A stretch of 64,000 nt of DNA from Dermacentor variabilis (Eukaryota > Arthropoda > Arachnida > Ixodida > Ixodidae): assembly GCF_050947875.1 (NCBI RefSeq), contig NC_134570.1, forward strand, positions 204,331,250 through 204,395,249, written 5' to 3'. Shown here piece after piece: positions 10,583 through 24,518 of the stretch. The position numbers and the translations under genes are program-made. Within the stretch, counting starts at the first letter, position 1. Each line of letters starts with the position of its first letter. The notes below the pieces were generated by a model. It did no database searches. It was not told the origin of the DNA and saw only the letters and a list, made by a program, of their open reading frames with translations.

Positions 10583-10624
10583 CTACCGCTCGCGCATTGG
10601 CTATTGCGCGAGCGGTTTCGGCTT
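10583..10624. repeat. Short palindrome
   Basis: ACCGCTCGCGCA and TGCGCGAGCGGT flank a short spacer, a 12-bp stem within the piggyBac-like element next to the Tigger target site. Confidence 0.6.
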
Positions 10625-11233
10625 CTTGCGCTTGCACAACTGATGGCTATCTCGTTACTAATTGCTTAAAGGGTGACCGCCTGTCTCTCGCGCGTTTAGT
10701 ACTCATAGGGGTGCGCATAGGAAGGATGCCGCCGTGCATGTGTTTCCATTGCTTTTTTTTTTTTTGACACTTGCGAAAACTAATTGCCTCTGGTTGGCGA
10801 TAAGATGAAGGTTAGCGGAAGTTTGTCACACGTGCTTTTTTGATGGGTGCACAACCACACAGTTTCCTTGAGTGCATGCACCTACGCAGTTCGATTACGC
10901 TATGGATGTGCATATTCGATATTAGTGTAAGAGCAGGAACATTTGACTCTTGCAAAATATTCTCATGTGAGCATTTTCAAGGGCTTGATCAATGTGTATA
11001 AAAATGCTTCAAATTTTTCATTCTTGTAAGTTTATTTCCTTCTTTATTGTTGTTATTCATGAATAAAGAGTACATATATACCAATGCAAAATATTTTTTT
11101 CTCACTTTACAGTTACCCTAGAAAAATTGCAGTAAATTTTTGTCAAGATAAGTCCCTAAGAAAAATTCGAATCTGCAATAAAAAAAATCGACCCTGGGCG
11201 GTCGCATATGGCGAAAAAAATCGACCCTCAAAG

Positions 11234-11235
<2 letters not shown>

Positions 11236-11314
<79 letters not shown>

Positions 11315-11319
11315 ACGCA
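11236..11319. repeat. (CA)n microsatellite
   Basis: About 70 bp of AC repeat turns into GCACAC units just before the CAGTGG end of the next Tigger. It joins the piggyBac-like right end to the Tigger left end. Confidence 0.95.
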
Positions 11320-14106
<2,787 letters not shown>

Positions 14107-14876
14107 TAAAGGGACAATAAAGGCAAATATTAAGTCAAGATATAGTGATAGATTAGTGCTAGAGAATCTCTAAGGCGCCAATATTATCGCAAACAGAGCC
14201 TTAATAATTGAGAAATTGAGGTAAATGCAGGACATGATTAGAGACTCTCCTAGAACATTTAAGTACTTTCCCGATGATAAAAGTACTCCTCAGTTAATTT
14301 CTCTCACTGGTACTGAAACACTTGTTGCAAAAAACATCTTGTATTCTAGTACAAGACGAAGTAAAATGCTACTTGTTCAGTTCTATTTCATTTTTAAAAT
14401 AAGGTCTAATCGAAATTACTCTTGACAGCGTCGCGGGCAGTTGAACAGTTTCGTTATTGCTCGACTCCACACCACCCATGTTTTCGCGTGTCAGTAGTTT
14501 CATTATTGCATAGTTCTTCACTGATTTTGCTTGCTCGCAAAACTCGCACAAACTGCAAGTAGCAGAGAATTAAACTTCCATGTGATGTCGTGGTGTGACC
14601 AAATGGTCTACGCCACTTGACCAAAAAGCAGCTGCCGTGGCAAATCCACCACTCTGTCTTGGCTCAGTACTGCTGTCTGTTGGGCACCGTTTTATGCAGC
14701 GTCACCACTCCACTGGTAGGGTGGCGGCATATTTGAATTGTAAAAATGGTATTCGAACCGTTCAGATGCAATTTTCTCATAAACAAAGTCTTGGCACGAA
14801 ACAAACATTGTGAGGTTTCTGGAATGGTATTTAAACAGTCCACATCGACTTAGTATTTACCTTTAGTGTCCCTTTA
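14107..14876. mobile_element. MITE with TAAAGGGACA ends
   Basis: The left end TAAAGGGACAATAAAGGCAA and the complement of the right end, TAAAGGGACACTAAAGGTAA, match at 18 of 20 positions, and the repeat continues imperfectly for another 10 bp (ATATTAAGTC / ATACTAAGTC). The 770-bp interior is non-coding. It lies 171 bp upstream of GCN1 exon C. Confidence 0.75.
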
Positions 14877-15047
14877 AGCCATTGGAGCCACCAAGTTTCA
14901 ATAGAAAATTCCAGAGTTTGAACAGCTTGCTTTGCTACTAATGGTTTGTTATCATGTAGTCAATTTTAAGCACTTTAACTCATTTTGGTTTAGCATTCTG
15001 TCTTAAGTCTCATCAATGACTAATACCTCTCCTTTTATTGCTTACAG

Positions 15048-15140
15048 AGAACAAGATCAAGAACATGGTTACACAACTTCTAGACCCAGAAAAGCAGCCA
15101 TTCTTTGCTGACAAGTTTCTGCAGGCGGCATCAGAAGATA
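15048..15140 (+). CDS. GCN1: GCN1 internal exon C
   Basis: Acceptor TTGCTTACAG|AG and donor GAAGATA|GTAAGA bound 93 nt, phase 1 in and out. The peptide contains NKIKNMVTQLLDPEKQPFF followed by ADKFLQAASED. The pattern of a variable loop, a Phe, then EKFL..ASED is what GCN1 orthologues show at this point. Intron B-C is about 12.5 kb and holds three transposon nests. Confidence 0.88.
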
Positions 15141-15280
15141 GTAAGACAGGCCTTTTACTCATTGCTTCGCCCCAAAGAGCAGTTTGATGAACAATGGAAG
15201 CTCTGAATCATGGGACTTGTGAAGGGGCTCTGTCATTGTCGGAGCTTGGTGTGGCATTGAAGATCTTAACAGAATACTGT

Positions 15281-15925
15281 ATTTACTCAAATATATAGGC
15301 CGGCCCCGATTCTAAGCCAACCCCCCAAAGTCCAAAGCCAGAAAAAAAAAAAAAACTTACTTCGTATGTAGGCCAACAAAAAAGGGAGGACAGCATCCAC
15401 AAAATGAAAACTGCATTTATTGAATATCAGCATTCCTAGCTCATTCTACGTCATCATCGCTGTTGTAGTCTGGTAAATGCCATCCTCGTTGCAGCGCATG
15501 CGAAAAGCATTTCCCGTTGCCCCCTTTAATGGCTGATGCTTTTCTCATTGATGCCAAAGTCCCACACCGCTTGAACGTTTGACAGTGCCTCTGCGGCTAT
15601 CACAACTTTCGTTTGAAAGCAGCACTATAGTGGCATAGTCTGTTTGGTGCCATTACGATAATGCCACACTGCACGCCGATACGACACAGGCACACAAGTC
15701 AAAATGGCAACATAGCTCACATACTTCATTTGGCTACTGGCATGGCTAGTAGCTGCTGTGATACTGACTTGTTTAGATGGCGCTAGCTATGCACCATATT
15801 TATCAACTTCAATTAAAAACTGATGTGTTCTTTAAAATCCTTGAATGTAAGGTGACCCTAGAGTTTGGTATACAATTACTTCAAAACACCATCGGCCTAG
15901 ATACGAATAAATACAATAAAATATA
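15281..15925. mobile_element. Small TIR element with TGTATTTA / TAAATACA ends
   Basis: TACTGTATTTACTCAAATAT..GGCC on the left pairs loosely with GGCCTAGATACGAATAAATACA on the right. The same CCGTATTTA..TAGGCC end is seen near 43,020-43,050 beside a pogo transposase fragment, so this is likely a non-autonomous relative. The interior shows no protein. Confidence 0.5.
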
Positions 15926-15956
15926 GGTTTATCTAGCCATGGTGAAATAGTATACA

Positions 15957-17715
15957 CAGTAAAATCTCGTTAAACCGTACCCGCTTAAACAGTAGTTTCA
16001 TTTTAAAAGTATTAAAGCCAAATCCCCGACTCAGCAGCCATTGAACATAATGTGTTTTGTATCCACATAAACCGTACCAGCTTATTGCGTACGTATCGGT
16101 TAACACATAGTGTTTCCACTTTTTGTCGCGCAAACATGGCGGTGCTTCATCTCCATCAGGCGGCTCAGCAGAACAAGCCTCAGAGATCTGAACAACGGCC
16201 TCCAAGCGCCCTGTGCGTTTGCGCGTGAAGCCAGATCAACATCATTATTTCGGCGCCGTCCCAGAGAGTGTTGTGGTGTCGTGCAAGCGAGAACTCGTGT
16301 CATGCTGAAACTCGGATAAAAAAGACACTGGGCGCTCAGCATCGAATAAAAATTAGACTAAAATTAGACTAAAATTAGACTATCGAATGTGACACGAATG
16401 AGTCAGTGCTGGCATGCGACATGTGTCTACTGTTGACTACGATGTGTGGCATTTGGAATGTGAAGAAGTTGCTCGGCAGCACTGCTGCCACCGTGAAGAG
16501 TTGTCGGCTGTGAGGTCGAACTTTTCACTATCGTTGCCTCTGTTGTTGCCAAAATGTCACCTAGCGACAGTGATAAGGACGACATGGAAAGTGACAGCAC
16601 GGGCGTTTCAGGCCTGACAGTGGCAAAAGCTGCGCATTTCGTCAGCCTCATGGATTCAATCGTGGTGACGTGAACAGCACCCCGCAATGAGAAGGTGCCC
16701 AGCGACTCCTGAAACGCTACTGCACCTGCGCAGGGAGAATATGCAACACTAACGAGAAATCTGCAATACAAGTGTTTGCATTGCAGATTCCTGCATTGCA
16801 ATTTGCATTGCAAATCACCGGCTCAGCAGCCATTGAACATAATGTGTTTTCTATCCGCATAAGCCGTACCAGCTTATTGCGTATGTATCGGTTAACACGT
16901 AGGGTTTCCACTCTTCGTCGCACTATCACGGCGGTGCGTCGTCCCCATCGGGCGGCCTGGCAGAACAACAAGCCTCCGAGATCAGAACAATGGCCTACAA
17001 GCGCCTTTTGCATTTGTGTGTGAAGCAACATCAACATCATTTCGGCACCATGCAGCCGTGCCAGAGCGCGTTGTGGCCTCGTGCAAGCTAGGTCTGACAT
17101 CATGCCAAAGCTCTGATCAAAAAACAGCGGGTGCTCAGCATAGAATAAAAGAAAGAAAAGAGATGTCGGCTACGAGTTTCAACTTTTCGCTATTGTTGCC
17201 TCTGTTGTTGCTAAGTGTCGCCTAACGACAGTGATGAGGACGACACGGAAAGCAACAGCACGGGCGATTCATGCCCAGCAGTGGCAGAAGCTGTGCGTAA
17301 CGTCAGCCTCATGAATGTAATCGTCATGACGAGAACAGCACCCCGCAATGAATAAGGCACCCTGCGATTTCTGCCGCACTACCGCCCGTGTGTACGGAGA
17401 ATATGCAACGCCAACGAGGAATCTGCCATGCAAGTGTTTGCCGAGAAGAGGGGGCTGGCTGAAAAACTAGTCCGCAGCTTCAGTAAGTAAAAAGCTGCTG
17501 TCGTCGCTGCTAGGCCACCAAGGCATCAAATGAAAATAACACTTTCGTCACGCGAAGTAAATAAATACTGCATGCTTTTTGCCCTTTCATCACACTCTCT
17601 CTTCCTGTTTGGCAGATAAGTGGGCGATCTCATGCTATTTCGGTTAAGCATGACTACCGTTCAGTACGTACTTTTTCCGAGCTCCGGCCAACTACGGTTT
17701 AACGAGGTTTCACTC
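15957..17715 (+). mobile_element. Tigger derivative with internal tandem duplication
   Basis: The left end CAGTAAAATCTCGTTAAACC and right end GGTTTAACGAGGTTTCACTC are inverted repeats, followed by TA on the right. A block around 16,015-16,700 (GCAGCCATTGAACATAATGT start) is repeated at about 16,815-17,350, so the element is longer than its sister copy at 24,519. It retains only transposase edges: an N-terminal scrap and a C-terminal scrap with VAEAVR-type residues and MQVFAEKRGLAEKLVRSFS near 17,430. Confidence 0.75.
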
Positions 17716-17921
17716 TACAAACATATTGAAACACTTCGGACCTTAATAAATCCTCATTATACTAATAGCTTTACTGCAAAGATTGTGCAATGTACTGCTT
17801 GTAATAGAGCAAACTATAAGCGCATTCAGCAAAAGCAAACATTTTAACATGCATTCAACTGTTAAATAAAGTCGATGATTTTCTTGTGTATACAACCTAG
17901 ACCATTTATAACAACTGCCTA

Positions 17922-18850
17922 CAGTGCAGGACCGGGTATAATGCAACTTTTTGTGACCGCCAGTTAACTTCCCATTGAGTTCGATGTGTTAGCATACCGC
18001 TTAAAATGCAACCGTTCATGACAGAAGACTGCGTATACTGCAGTTCCTCAGAAACCAGCGCCCATTGTGCTGTAGAGCCAGCGAGCTGGGCAAGCATACT
18101 CTGCTGCATCGTCCACAAAAAGATAAAAGGAAGCGACGAAGTCGGAGCTTGCAAGGAAGAAGAGGAGTTTTAAGACAAGTTGGACAAAAAAACAAAGTGC
18201 ATGCTGCCGCTTTCTTTTTTTTCCCCCCTTCTCATTGCACGTTGGATGCATGCTTCATGTGCTGTCCCATTCAGTAAAGGTACTGGGCAGGCTCAATCAC
18301 GGGGGTGGCTGGCTTGCTCAGCACAGCTGCCACTCTTGCCAGTTTTGTTTGTGGTGTTTGGCGAAGCGAGAGCAGTGCATTGCCAGCATCTTGGGCCTTA
18401 CTGCTGGAACATGTGTTTTCACGGTCTTGTGTTCGGTCGCGCACCTCCTCCTGTTGTGCTGCGCTGCTAGCATTCCCGTGGCATTCAATTATCTAAAACC
18501 TAGGAAATAGCAGGCTTTTATCTTGGAGGTGAAGCAAAGCATCATCAGAGACGTCGAGAGTCATGTGGGGTGCACAGAGCTGCAGCGTTGCCTACACAAC
18601 AGTGTCGTCACTTTGGAAGAACAGAGAGAAGGTGCGACAGAAGCTGCAAGAAGATTCTGGATCCCTAGCAAGGAAACTGATATGTGTGTCTAAGTATGAA
18701 GATGATGATGACGCTTTGTTTAGGTGGTTCAGAGAAGTGTGAGCCTGTCAGCTGTCCGATGTTTCAAGCAAAAACCACATGCTTTGCAAACATTCAGGAA
18801 CACGGTGATTTCAAATCGTTATGTGGACAGATTCAGCGTGTTAAAGGGGG
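17922..18850 (+). pseudogene. Degenerate Tigger element, left part
   Basis: TA|CAGTGCAGGACCGGGTATAA at 17920 is a Tigger-type left end. Near 18,525-18,745 the + strand reads LEVKQSIIRDVESHVG, then CVSKYEDDDDALFRWFREV, equivalent to the HTH and CENP-B domain linker of Tigger transposases; near 18,805 HGDFKSLCGQIQRVK follows in the same domain. Stops and shifts are frequent and the catalytic part is missing. Confidence 0.6.
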
Positions 18851-18987
18851 GGGTTAGAGACCGAAAGATCGCAGAAAAAATCAATATTTTGAAAACGGTA
18901 TTTTCGGAGTTTCCAACTATGATTCTACCATTTGCCAAATTTTTCGCATTCTGAGTCAATACGTAAGCCGTAATATAATATTCTGAC

Positions 18988-19963
18988 ACCATCATCATCA
19001 GCCTGGTTATGCCCACTGCAGGGCAAAGGTCTCCCATACTTCTCCAACTACCCCGGTCATGTACTAATTGTGGCCATGTTGTCCCTGCAAACTTCCTAAT
19101 CTCATCCACCCACCTAACTTTCTGCCGCCCGCTGCTACGCTTCCCTTCCCTTGGAATACATTCCGTAACTCTTAATGACCATCGGTTATCTTTCCTCCTC
19201 ATTACGTGCCCTGCCCATGCCCATTTCTTTTTCTTGATTTCAACTAAGATATCATTAACTCGCGTTTGTTTCCTCGCATATCTGCTCTTTTCTTATCCCT
19301 TAACGTTACACCTATCATTCTTCTTTCCATAGCTCGTTGCATCGTCCTCAATTTAAGTAGAACCCTTTTCGTAAGCCTCCATGTTTCTGCCCCGTATGTG
19401 AGTACTGGTAAACACAGCTATTATACACTTTTCTCTTGAGGGATAATGGCAACCTGCTGTTCATGATTTGAGAATGCCTGCCAAACGCACCCCAGCCCCT
19501 ATCTTAAAGTTCTTCTGACTATTTCAGTCTCGTGATCCAGATCCGTGGTCACTACCTGCCCTAAGTAGATGTATTCCCTTACCACTTCCGGCACCTCGCA
19601 TCCTATCGTAAACTGTTGTTCTCTCCCGAGACTGTTAAACATTACTTTAGTTTTCTGCAAATTAATTTTTAGACCCACCCTTCTGCTTTGCCTCTCAAGG
19701 TCAGTGGGCATGCATTGCAATTGGTCTCCTGAGTTACTAAGAAAGGCTATATCATCAGCGAATCGCAAGTTACTAAGGTATTCTCCATTAACTTTTATCC
19801 CCAATTCTTCCCACTCCAGGTTTCTGAATACCTCCTGTAAACATGCTGTGAATGGCATTCGAGAGATTGTATCTCCCTGCCTGACGCCTTTCTTTATTGG
19901 GATTTTGTTGCTTTCTTTATGGAGGACTACGGTGGCTGTGGAGCCGCTATACGCGCCGTGCAT
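18988..19963 (-). mobile_element. RTE LINE copy B, 3' half
   Basis: The 3' end is the CATCATCATCAGCCTGGTTATGC tail seen in copies A and C. The minus strand carries RT palm and thumb sequence: VLHKESNKIPIKKGVRQGD, LRFADDIAFLSNSGDQL, YLGQVVTTDLDHETEI, then a shifted C-terminal region (19202-18985). Its upstream neighbour at 19,964-21,144 is not RTE sequence although the matching 5' half resumes at 21,145. Confidence 0.85.
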
Positions 19964-21144
19964 GCCGACGGACGTGTCACTGGTGACGGCCTTGCGCAGA
20001 ACACGCAGGAGAGGAGCCTGGCGCGTGCCGTAGTTTGTTGTGTCGTTGATCGTGCTTCTCTGTCTTAATCACGTTTTTAGAGCAAGATAGGTAACACAAT
20101 TCGAATGTGTGGGGTGGCCAAAGCTTCAGGGAATGTCGAAAAAGAATCGTTGCAGGGTGGGAGGCTCAAATACCGGTGAAAACGTGCTGGCGATACGGTT
20201 CGAATCATTCCCGGCAAAGCCTCATCAGCGGTAGCAACGGTAGCAAAAATGGATCATCGCTTCGAAGGGAAATTTCTTGTTCTCATCCTTTCCTTTGTCT
20301 CGTCGGTGTTTTTTTCCACTCGATCATAGTTGGACGCGTGAGCAACGAAGTTTGTCTGCAGGGCAGCATGAGGCCTAAAGGCGTTTCGCTAAAGTTCGGA
20401 ATGCTGTTTGCCGCTTATATTGTTTTCCGCTTCTTTACCGCGTTGTGCTAGCTAGGCAGCACGACTGCACATGCGCATTGTGTTGTATGTTAAAGCTACT
20501 GAAGTTTGCAAGAACTGAAATTGTTGGTTTCACGTGGCACGATAAATCCTCGCACCAGCTGTCGTGCACCTTATGTTTTTACATCTATTTTATGCGTGGC
20601 TTCGCACATGTTTAACTGTTGCTAGTTGCTCCATGCGTAACTCTTGTCGATTCTTTTGAGCTGCGACGTTTTCACCCTGCCTTGTTTGTAAAGGGTATAA
20701 ATCACGCTGTGTCTTATCGGAATGATACCAAGGAAGTGCTTCTTTAACAGCTTTATTCTTTTCGCCTGAGGGCATCTCAGATATTGTTTGCGTTTTTGGA
20801 AATTTGTTTAGAAAATAGGTAGTTCAGGGCGAGAATAGCTAATAGCTGCTGCATATGGTATTTTGTTCCATTTCTCGCTGAAAAGTTCGCGTCCCGTTTG
20901 GGAAGTCATCACACCTCGATGTTGCCTGAGCAAACTTAACACGCCGAGTGATTTGTTTGTTTCACAACGTAGTCCCTTCTTGCATGTGAGTTTTGTACTC
21001 AACTGAATTTTTTCTTATACTTATGCTGCAGACGACTAAACCGGGCCTTGCCGCCAGCGCTCATCTACTTTGACTGGCGCTGCTCTGCCTTTAAATATAT
21101 CATGTGGCACCTCTCTCTAGTAATATAAAAAAAGTGCTGAAAAG
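19964..21144. other. Unidentified 1.2-kb segment between two halves of an RTE LINE
   Basis: It replaces the RT fingers/palm expected here. I see no terminal inverted repeats, no poly-A and no recognisable protein on either strand. It could be an old insertion whose ends decayed, or filler DNA from a rearrangement. Confidence 0.5.
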
Positions 21145-22365
21145 TTAGTCAGTCTTTAGCTTTGTACGTTTCCAAGCAGCTCTCTTGTGTACCAGTTTCT
21201 TCCGTTCCCTCCTCAAGTCTAGGCTAATTCGAGTTCTTACCATCCTATGGTCACTGCAGCGCACCTTGCGGAGCACGTCCACATCTTGTATGATGCCAGG
21301 GTTAGCGCAGAGTATGAAGTCTATTTCATTTCTAGTCTCGCCGTTCGGGCTCCTCCACGTCCACTTTCGGCTCTCCCGCTTGCGGAAGAAGGTATTCATT
21401 ATCCGCATATTATTCTGTTCAGCAAACTCTACTAATAACTCTCCCCTGCTATTCCTAGTGCCTATGCCATATTCCCCCACTGACTTGTCTCCAGCCTTCT
21501 TCTTGCCTACCCTGGCATTGAAGTCGCCAATCAGTATAGTGTATTTTGTTTTGACTTTACCCATCGCCGATTCCACGTCTTCATAAAAGCTTTCGATTTC
21601 CTGGTCATCATGACTGGATGTAGGGGCGTAGACCTGTACTACCTTCAATTTGTACCTCTTATTAAGTTTCACAACAAGACCTGCCACCCTCTTGTTAATG
21701 CTATAGAATTCCTGTATGTTACTAGCTATGTTCTTATTACTCAGGAATCCGACTTCTAGTTCTCGTCTCTCCGCTAAGCCCCGGTAGCACAAGACGTGCC
21801 CGCTTTTTAGCACTGTATATGGTTCTTTTGTCCTCCTGACCTCACTGAGCCCTATTATATCCCATTTACTGCTCGCTGATTCCTCCAATAACACTGCTAG
21901 ACTCGCCTCACTAGATAACGTTCTAACGTTAAACGTTGCCAGGTTCAGATTCCTATGGTGGCCTGCCCGGAGCCAAGGATTCTTAGCACCCTCTGCTGTG
22001 TCACAGGTCTGACTGCCGCCGTGATCAGTTGCTTCGCGGCGGCTGGGGACTGAGGGCCGGGGTTTGATTGTTGTATTCATATAGGAGGTTGACACCAATG
22101 TAGCACCAATGTGGCACCAATGTGGCACCAATGTGGCACCAATGACACCATTGGTGTTTCTGACACCAATGTGGGCTAAATATGAGCCAAAGTTTCGGTA
22201 AAAGAGTGCTTTTCCCATGGCGCGTGACGGCCCCCTCAGTCGTTTGGTCGCGCCTACCCGTATATCGTTTGAAAGAGCTGTCTCTCGTCTTCATTTTCCC
22301 ACCACCACCGGTTCCGTCCGCACATTGACAGCGAAGAAATTCCGCCTCAAAAAGACGACCCAATG
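21145..22365 (-). mobile_element. RTE LINE copy B, 5' half with endonuclease
   Basis: A 357-codon open frame (22218-21145) encodes an APE-type endonuclease/exonuclease/phosphatase domain: NLATFNVRTL, IIGLSEVRR, VVQVYAPTSS, ILIGDFNARVG, and the terminal CSDHRMVR box. These include the Asn, Glu, Asp/Asn and Ser-Asp-His residues needed for target nicking. The N-terminal part of the frame is built from an 11-bp minisatellite (22,094-22,150). Confidence 0.88.
22094..22150. repeat. 11-bp minisatellite (GTGGCACCAAT)
   Basis: About four to five head-to-tail copies of GTGGCACCAAT are followed by further ACACCAATG variants to about 22,175. It lies at the 5' end of RTE copy B. Confidence 0.9.
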
Positions 22366-22900
22366 CGTGCTGTAATTGGTCGACAAAGGCACGTGACCCT
22401 CAGCTAGCCACACCATTGACTAGACTGGCGTCATCTGCATCACTCCGCGGCTGCTCTGCATAAGCTGTGCATGCCAACAATGTTTCCCACCCTGGCAGCG
22501 ATGCCGACCTCGACTCCGAAGTTCACTGCGAAGTTAAAATTTAAAAAAAGAAAAGGAAGAGAAAGTCGGCTGCCGCGCACCAAGCATCTGCACTGTCTTG
22601 GGCTTTGTTGCCGGCATTGCGTGCAGCAAAGAATTTGCGAAAAAAAAAAGATGAGAAAATAATCTAAAAGATAGCTCAAGGGGATGAGCAGCTTGCATGC
22701 AGGCGTCTGTTGAAGCAGACAGAGCAAGGGGCAACAACGATGCGAGCGTGGCGGGTGCGGCATTGAAGGGAGCAGGCGCCGCCGCCACCGCCGCCCACAC
22801 AGCAGCCATAGGCAGGTGCGCTTTAGCTTGCGAGATTTGAACGCGCTGCTCCAGCCAATCAGCCTACTGTACCTACATATGCCGACATCGCCGCAATGTC
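22366..22900. other. GC-richer intronic stretch, no gene seen
   Basis: It contains a purine-rich tract (22,540-22,660) and a GCCGCC-rich patch near 22,780. No domain or terminal repeat was recognised. Confidence 0.5.
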
Positions 22901-24509
22901 TACACTTACGACTATGCCTGGGACCACATCATCTGCGCACGTATTCGTGACTTCAGTATCTGTGCATGTTCGTCCTCAACCTCCCTACCAAGCTTGTCGT
23001 CGTACCCATCCTCTTCATTATTACTGCGGATACCAAGGAAGCATATTTACGTTCCTCAAGAATGCTCCGATGCCCATGTACCTATGACTTAGCAGCGGAT
23101 GACATACCCACCTTCGTCGCACTGTTCACCGTCTCCCCCATATGCAGACGATATTCCTCAGTGTCCCCACTTCGGCCCACCTCACAAGCCCCTGACTTCC
23201 GCTCGGAAGACTCCGCACTACAGTTTTAGGAAGGGAAACTGCATTCATCGGACTGCCTATAATTCCTCCAGAGCACCCGTCAAATCTATCATTAGTGTTT
23301 ATGGAAGGTGTTCGCGTAGAAGCTCTTATTGACACTGATGCTGCCATTTCTATCATTCATGCTGATTTATGCTCCTGTCTATGAAAAGTGACCACGCCTT
23401 ACTGCGGCGCTTCTTTGTGTGGTGCAAACAATGCCAGAATTTACCCGATCGCGCAATTACCCTTGCAACCCTTCCCTTGTCCTGCCTCTCCCTTTGAAGT
23501 CGTCAGAATAGACTTGTATGGGCCTCTTTCCCTGACCGTGAATGGTAATCACTGGATCGTGACAGCTCTTGATCACCTCACTCGTTATGCTGAGACAGCT
23601 TCTCTACATTCTGGTACAGCTTCTGATGTTGCAGGCTTTTTTCTGCGAAGCGTCTTTTTACGCCATGGAGCACCACGCACTTTCCATAGCGACTACGGCA
23701 AAGTGTTCCTCTCTTCCATTTTTTCTGAAGCTCTACGAGCTACCAGCACTGTTCATAAGACAACTTCCAGCTACCATCCACAGACCAATGGCTTGATGGA
23801 ACATTTCCATCGTACACTCTCCGACAATGTCAATGTACCTGGACCACACAAACTGGGAAGCAATCCTGCTGTTTATGGCTTTTGCCTATAACACTGCCAC
23901 CTCAAAATACCACCAGTTTTCCCCCATTCTTCCTTGTCTATGGCCGCTCACCAACTTTCGCCCTAGATGCATCTTTCTTCTTGGCCCCCGTCTCATTGGC
24001 AATGCCTTTTTCCAAACAATTTGGTTCCCGCCTCGCCCCACTGCCGCTACCTCGCCCACATTAACACCGACTTCTCCCAAGATGCTCGCAAGCGCTGCTA
24101 TGACTCCACTCGCCGGAGTGCGATTTTCTGCCCTGGTGGCGAAGTATTATTCTGGACACCTGTGCGTGTCCCCAGTTTATGTGACAAATTTCACAGTCGT
24201 TTTCTTGGAGCTTACCGGATTCTTGAACCAACTTCGCCTGTTAATTACCACATTTCGCCTCTTTGTACTCCTTCTGACCATCGTCGTTGTGGGACCGAGA
24301 TTGTGCACATGTCTCGTTTCAAACCTTATGTACGTCGCGTTTAGTCGCACGCTTCTGCAGCCCGCTTGGCCACTTCCGCTAGAGGGGGAAATTAGTGTGA
24401 GCAAGGTATTCGCATCTCATCTTCCTCATCTGTACATATCCTCATCACAGCCGCGACTTCTTTGTCATTGTAGCGCGGAATCTTCAAGAATAAAGAAGTT
24501 ACTCAGAAT
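22900..24509 (+). mobile_element. Ty3/gypsy LTR retrotransposon remnant
   Basis: The order is a decayed gag/zinc-knuckle-like part, a retropepsin scrap near 23,300-23,365 (VEALIDTDAAISIIH, with DTG changed to DTD), a large deletion that removes RT and RNase H, then integrase and the GPY/F region, and a 3' LTR fragment ending with an AATAAA-like signal near 24,490. Several frameshifts make it non-functional. It ends in a TA stretch where a Tigger derivative begins. Confidence 0.8.
23388..24344 (+). pseudogene. gypsy integrase with frameshifts
   Basis: The catalytic core shows all three acidic residues: VRIDLYGPL, TFHSDYGKVF and HPQTNGLMEHFHRTL. After a shift near 23,820 comes WEAILLFMAFAYNTATS, after another near 23,930 FFLVYGRSPTFALD, and after a third ARKRCYDS plus the GPY/F-like FHSRFLGAYRIL and HMSRFKPYV. 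This is the standard Ty3/gypsy integrase order. Confidence 0.85.
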
Positions 24510-24518
24510 ATATATATA

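Larger units (their letters stand above)
8038..11235. mobile_element. Non-autonomous piggyBac-like element, split by nested insertions
   Basis: The left end is TTAA|CCCTTTGAGGGTC (8034-8050). The right end GACCCTCAAAGAG stops at 11235 and is its inverted repeat with one mismatch; TTAA is missing on the right, where a (CA)n microsatellite adjoins. Subterminal motif TCGACCCT is repeated near 11190 and 11220. About 0.9 kb belongs to this element; the remaining 2.3 kb is a nested Tigger. Confidence 0.55.

Noticed and set aside
22094..22175. Short regular repeats considered as a CRISPR array
   Set aside because: The units are head-to-tail 11-mers without spacers, in a eukaryotic intron.
22900..24509. 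An endogenous retrovirus with envelope
   Set aside because: Only protease, integrase and LTR scraps are visible; no envelope reading frame was seen, so it is treated as an ordinary gypsy retrotransposon remnant.
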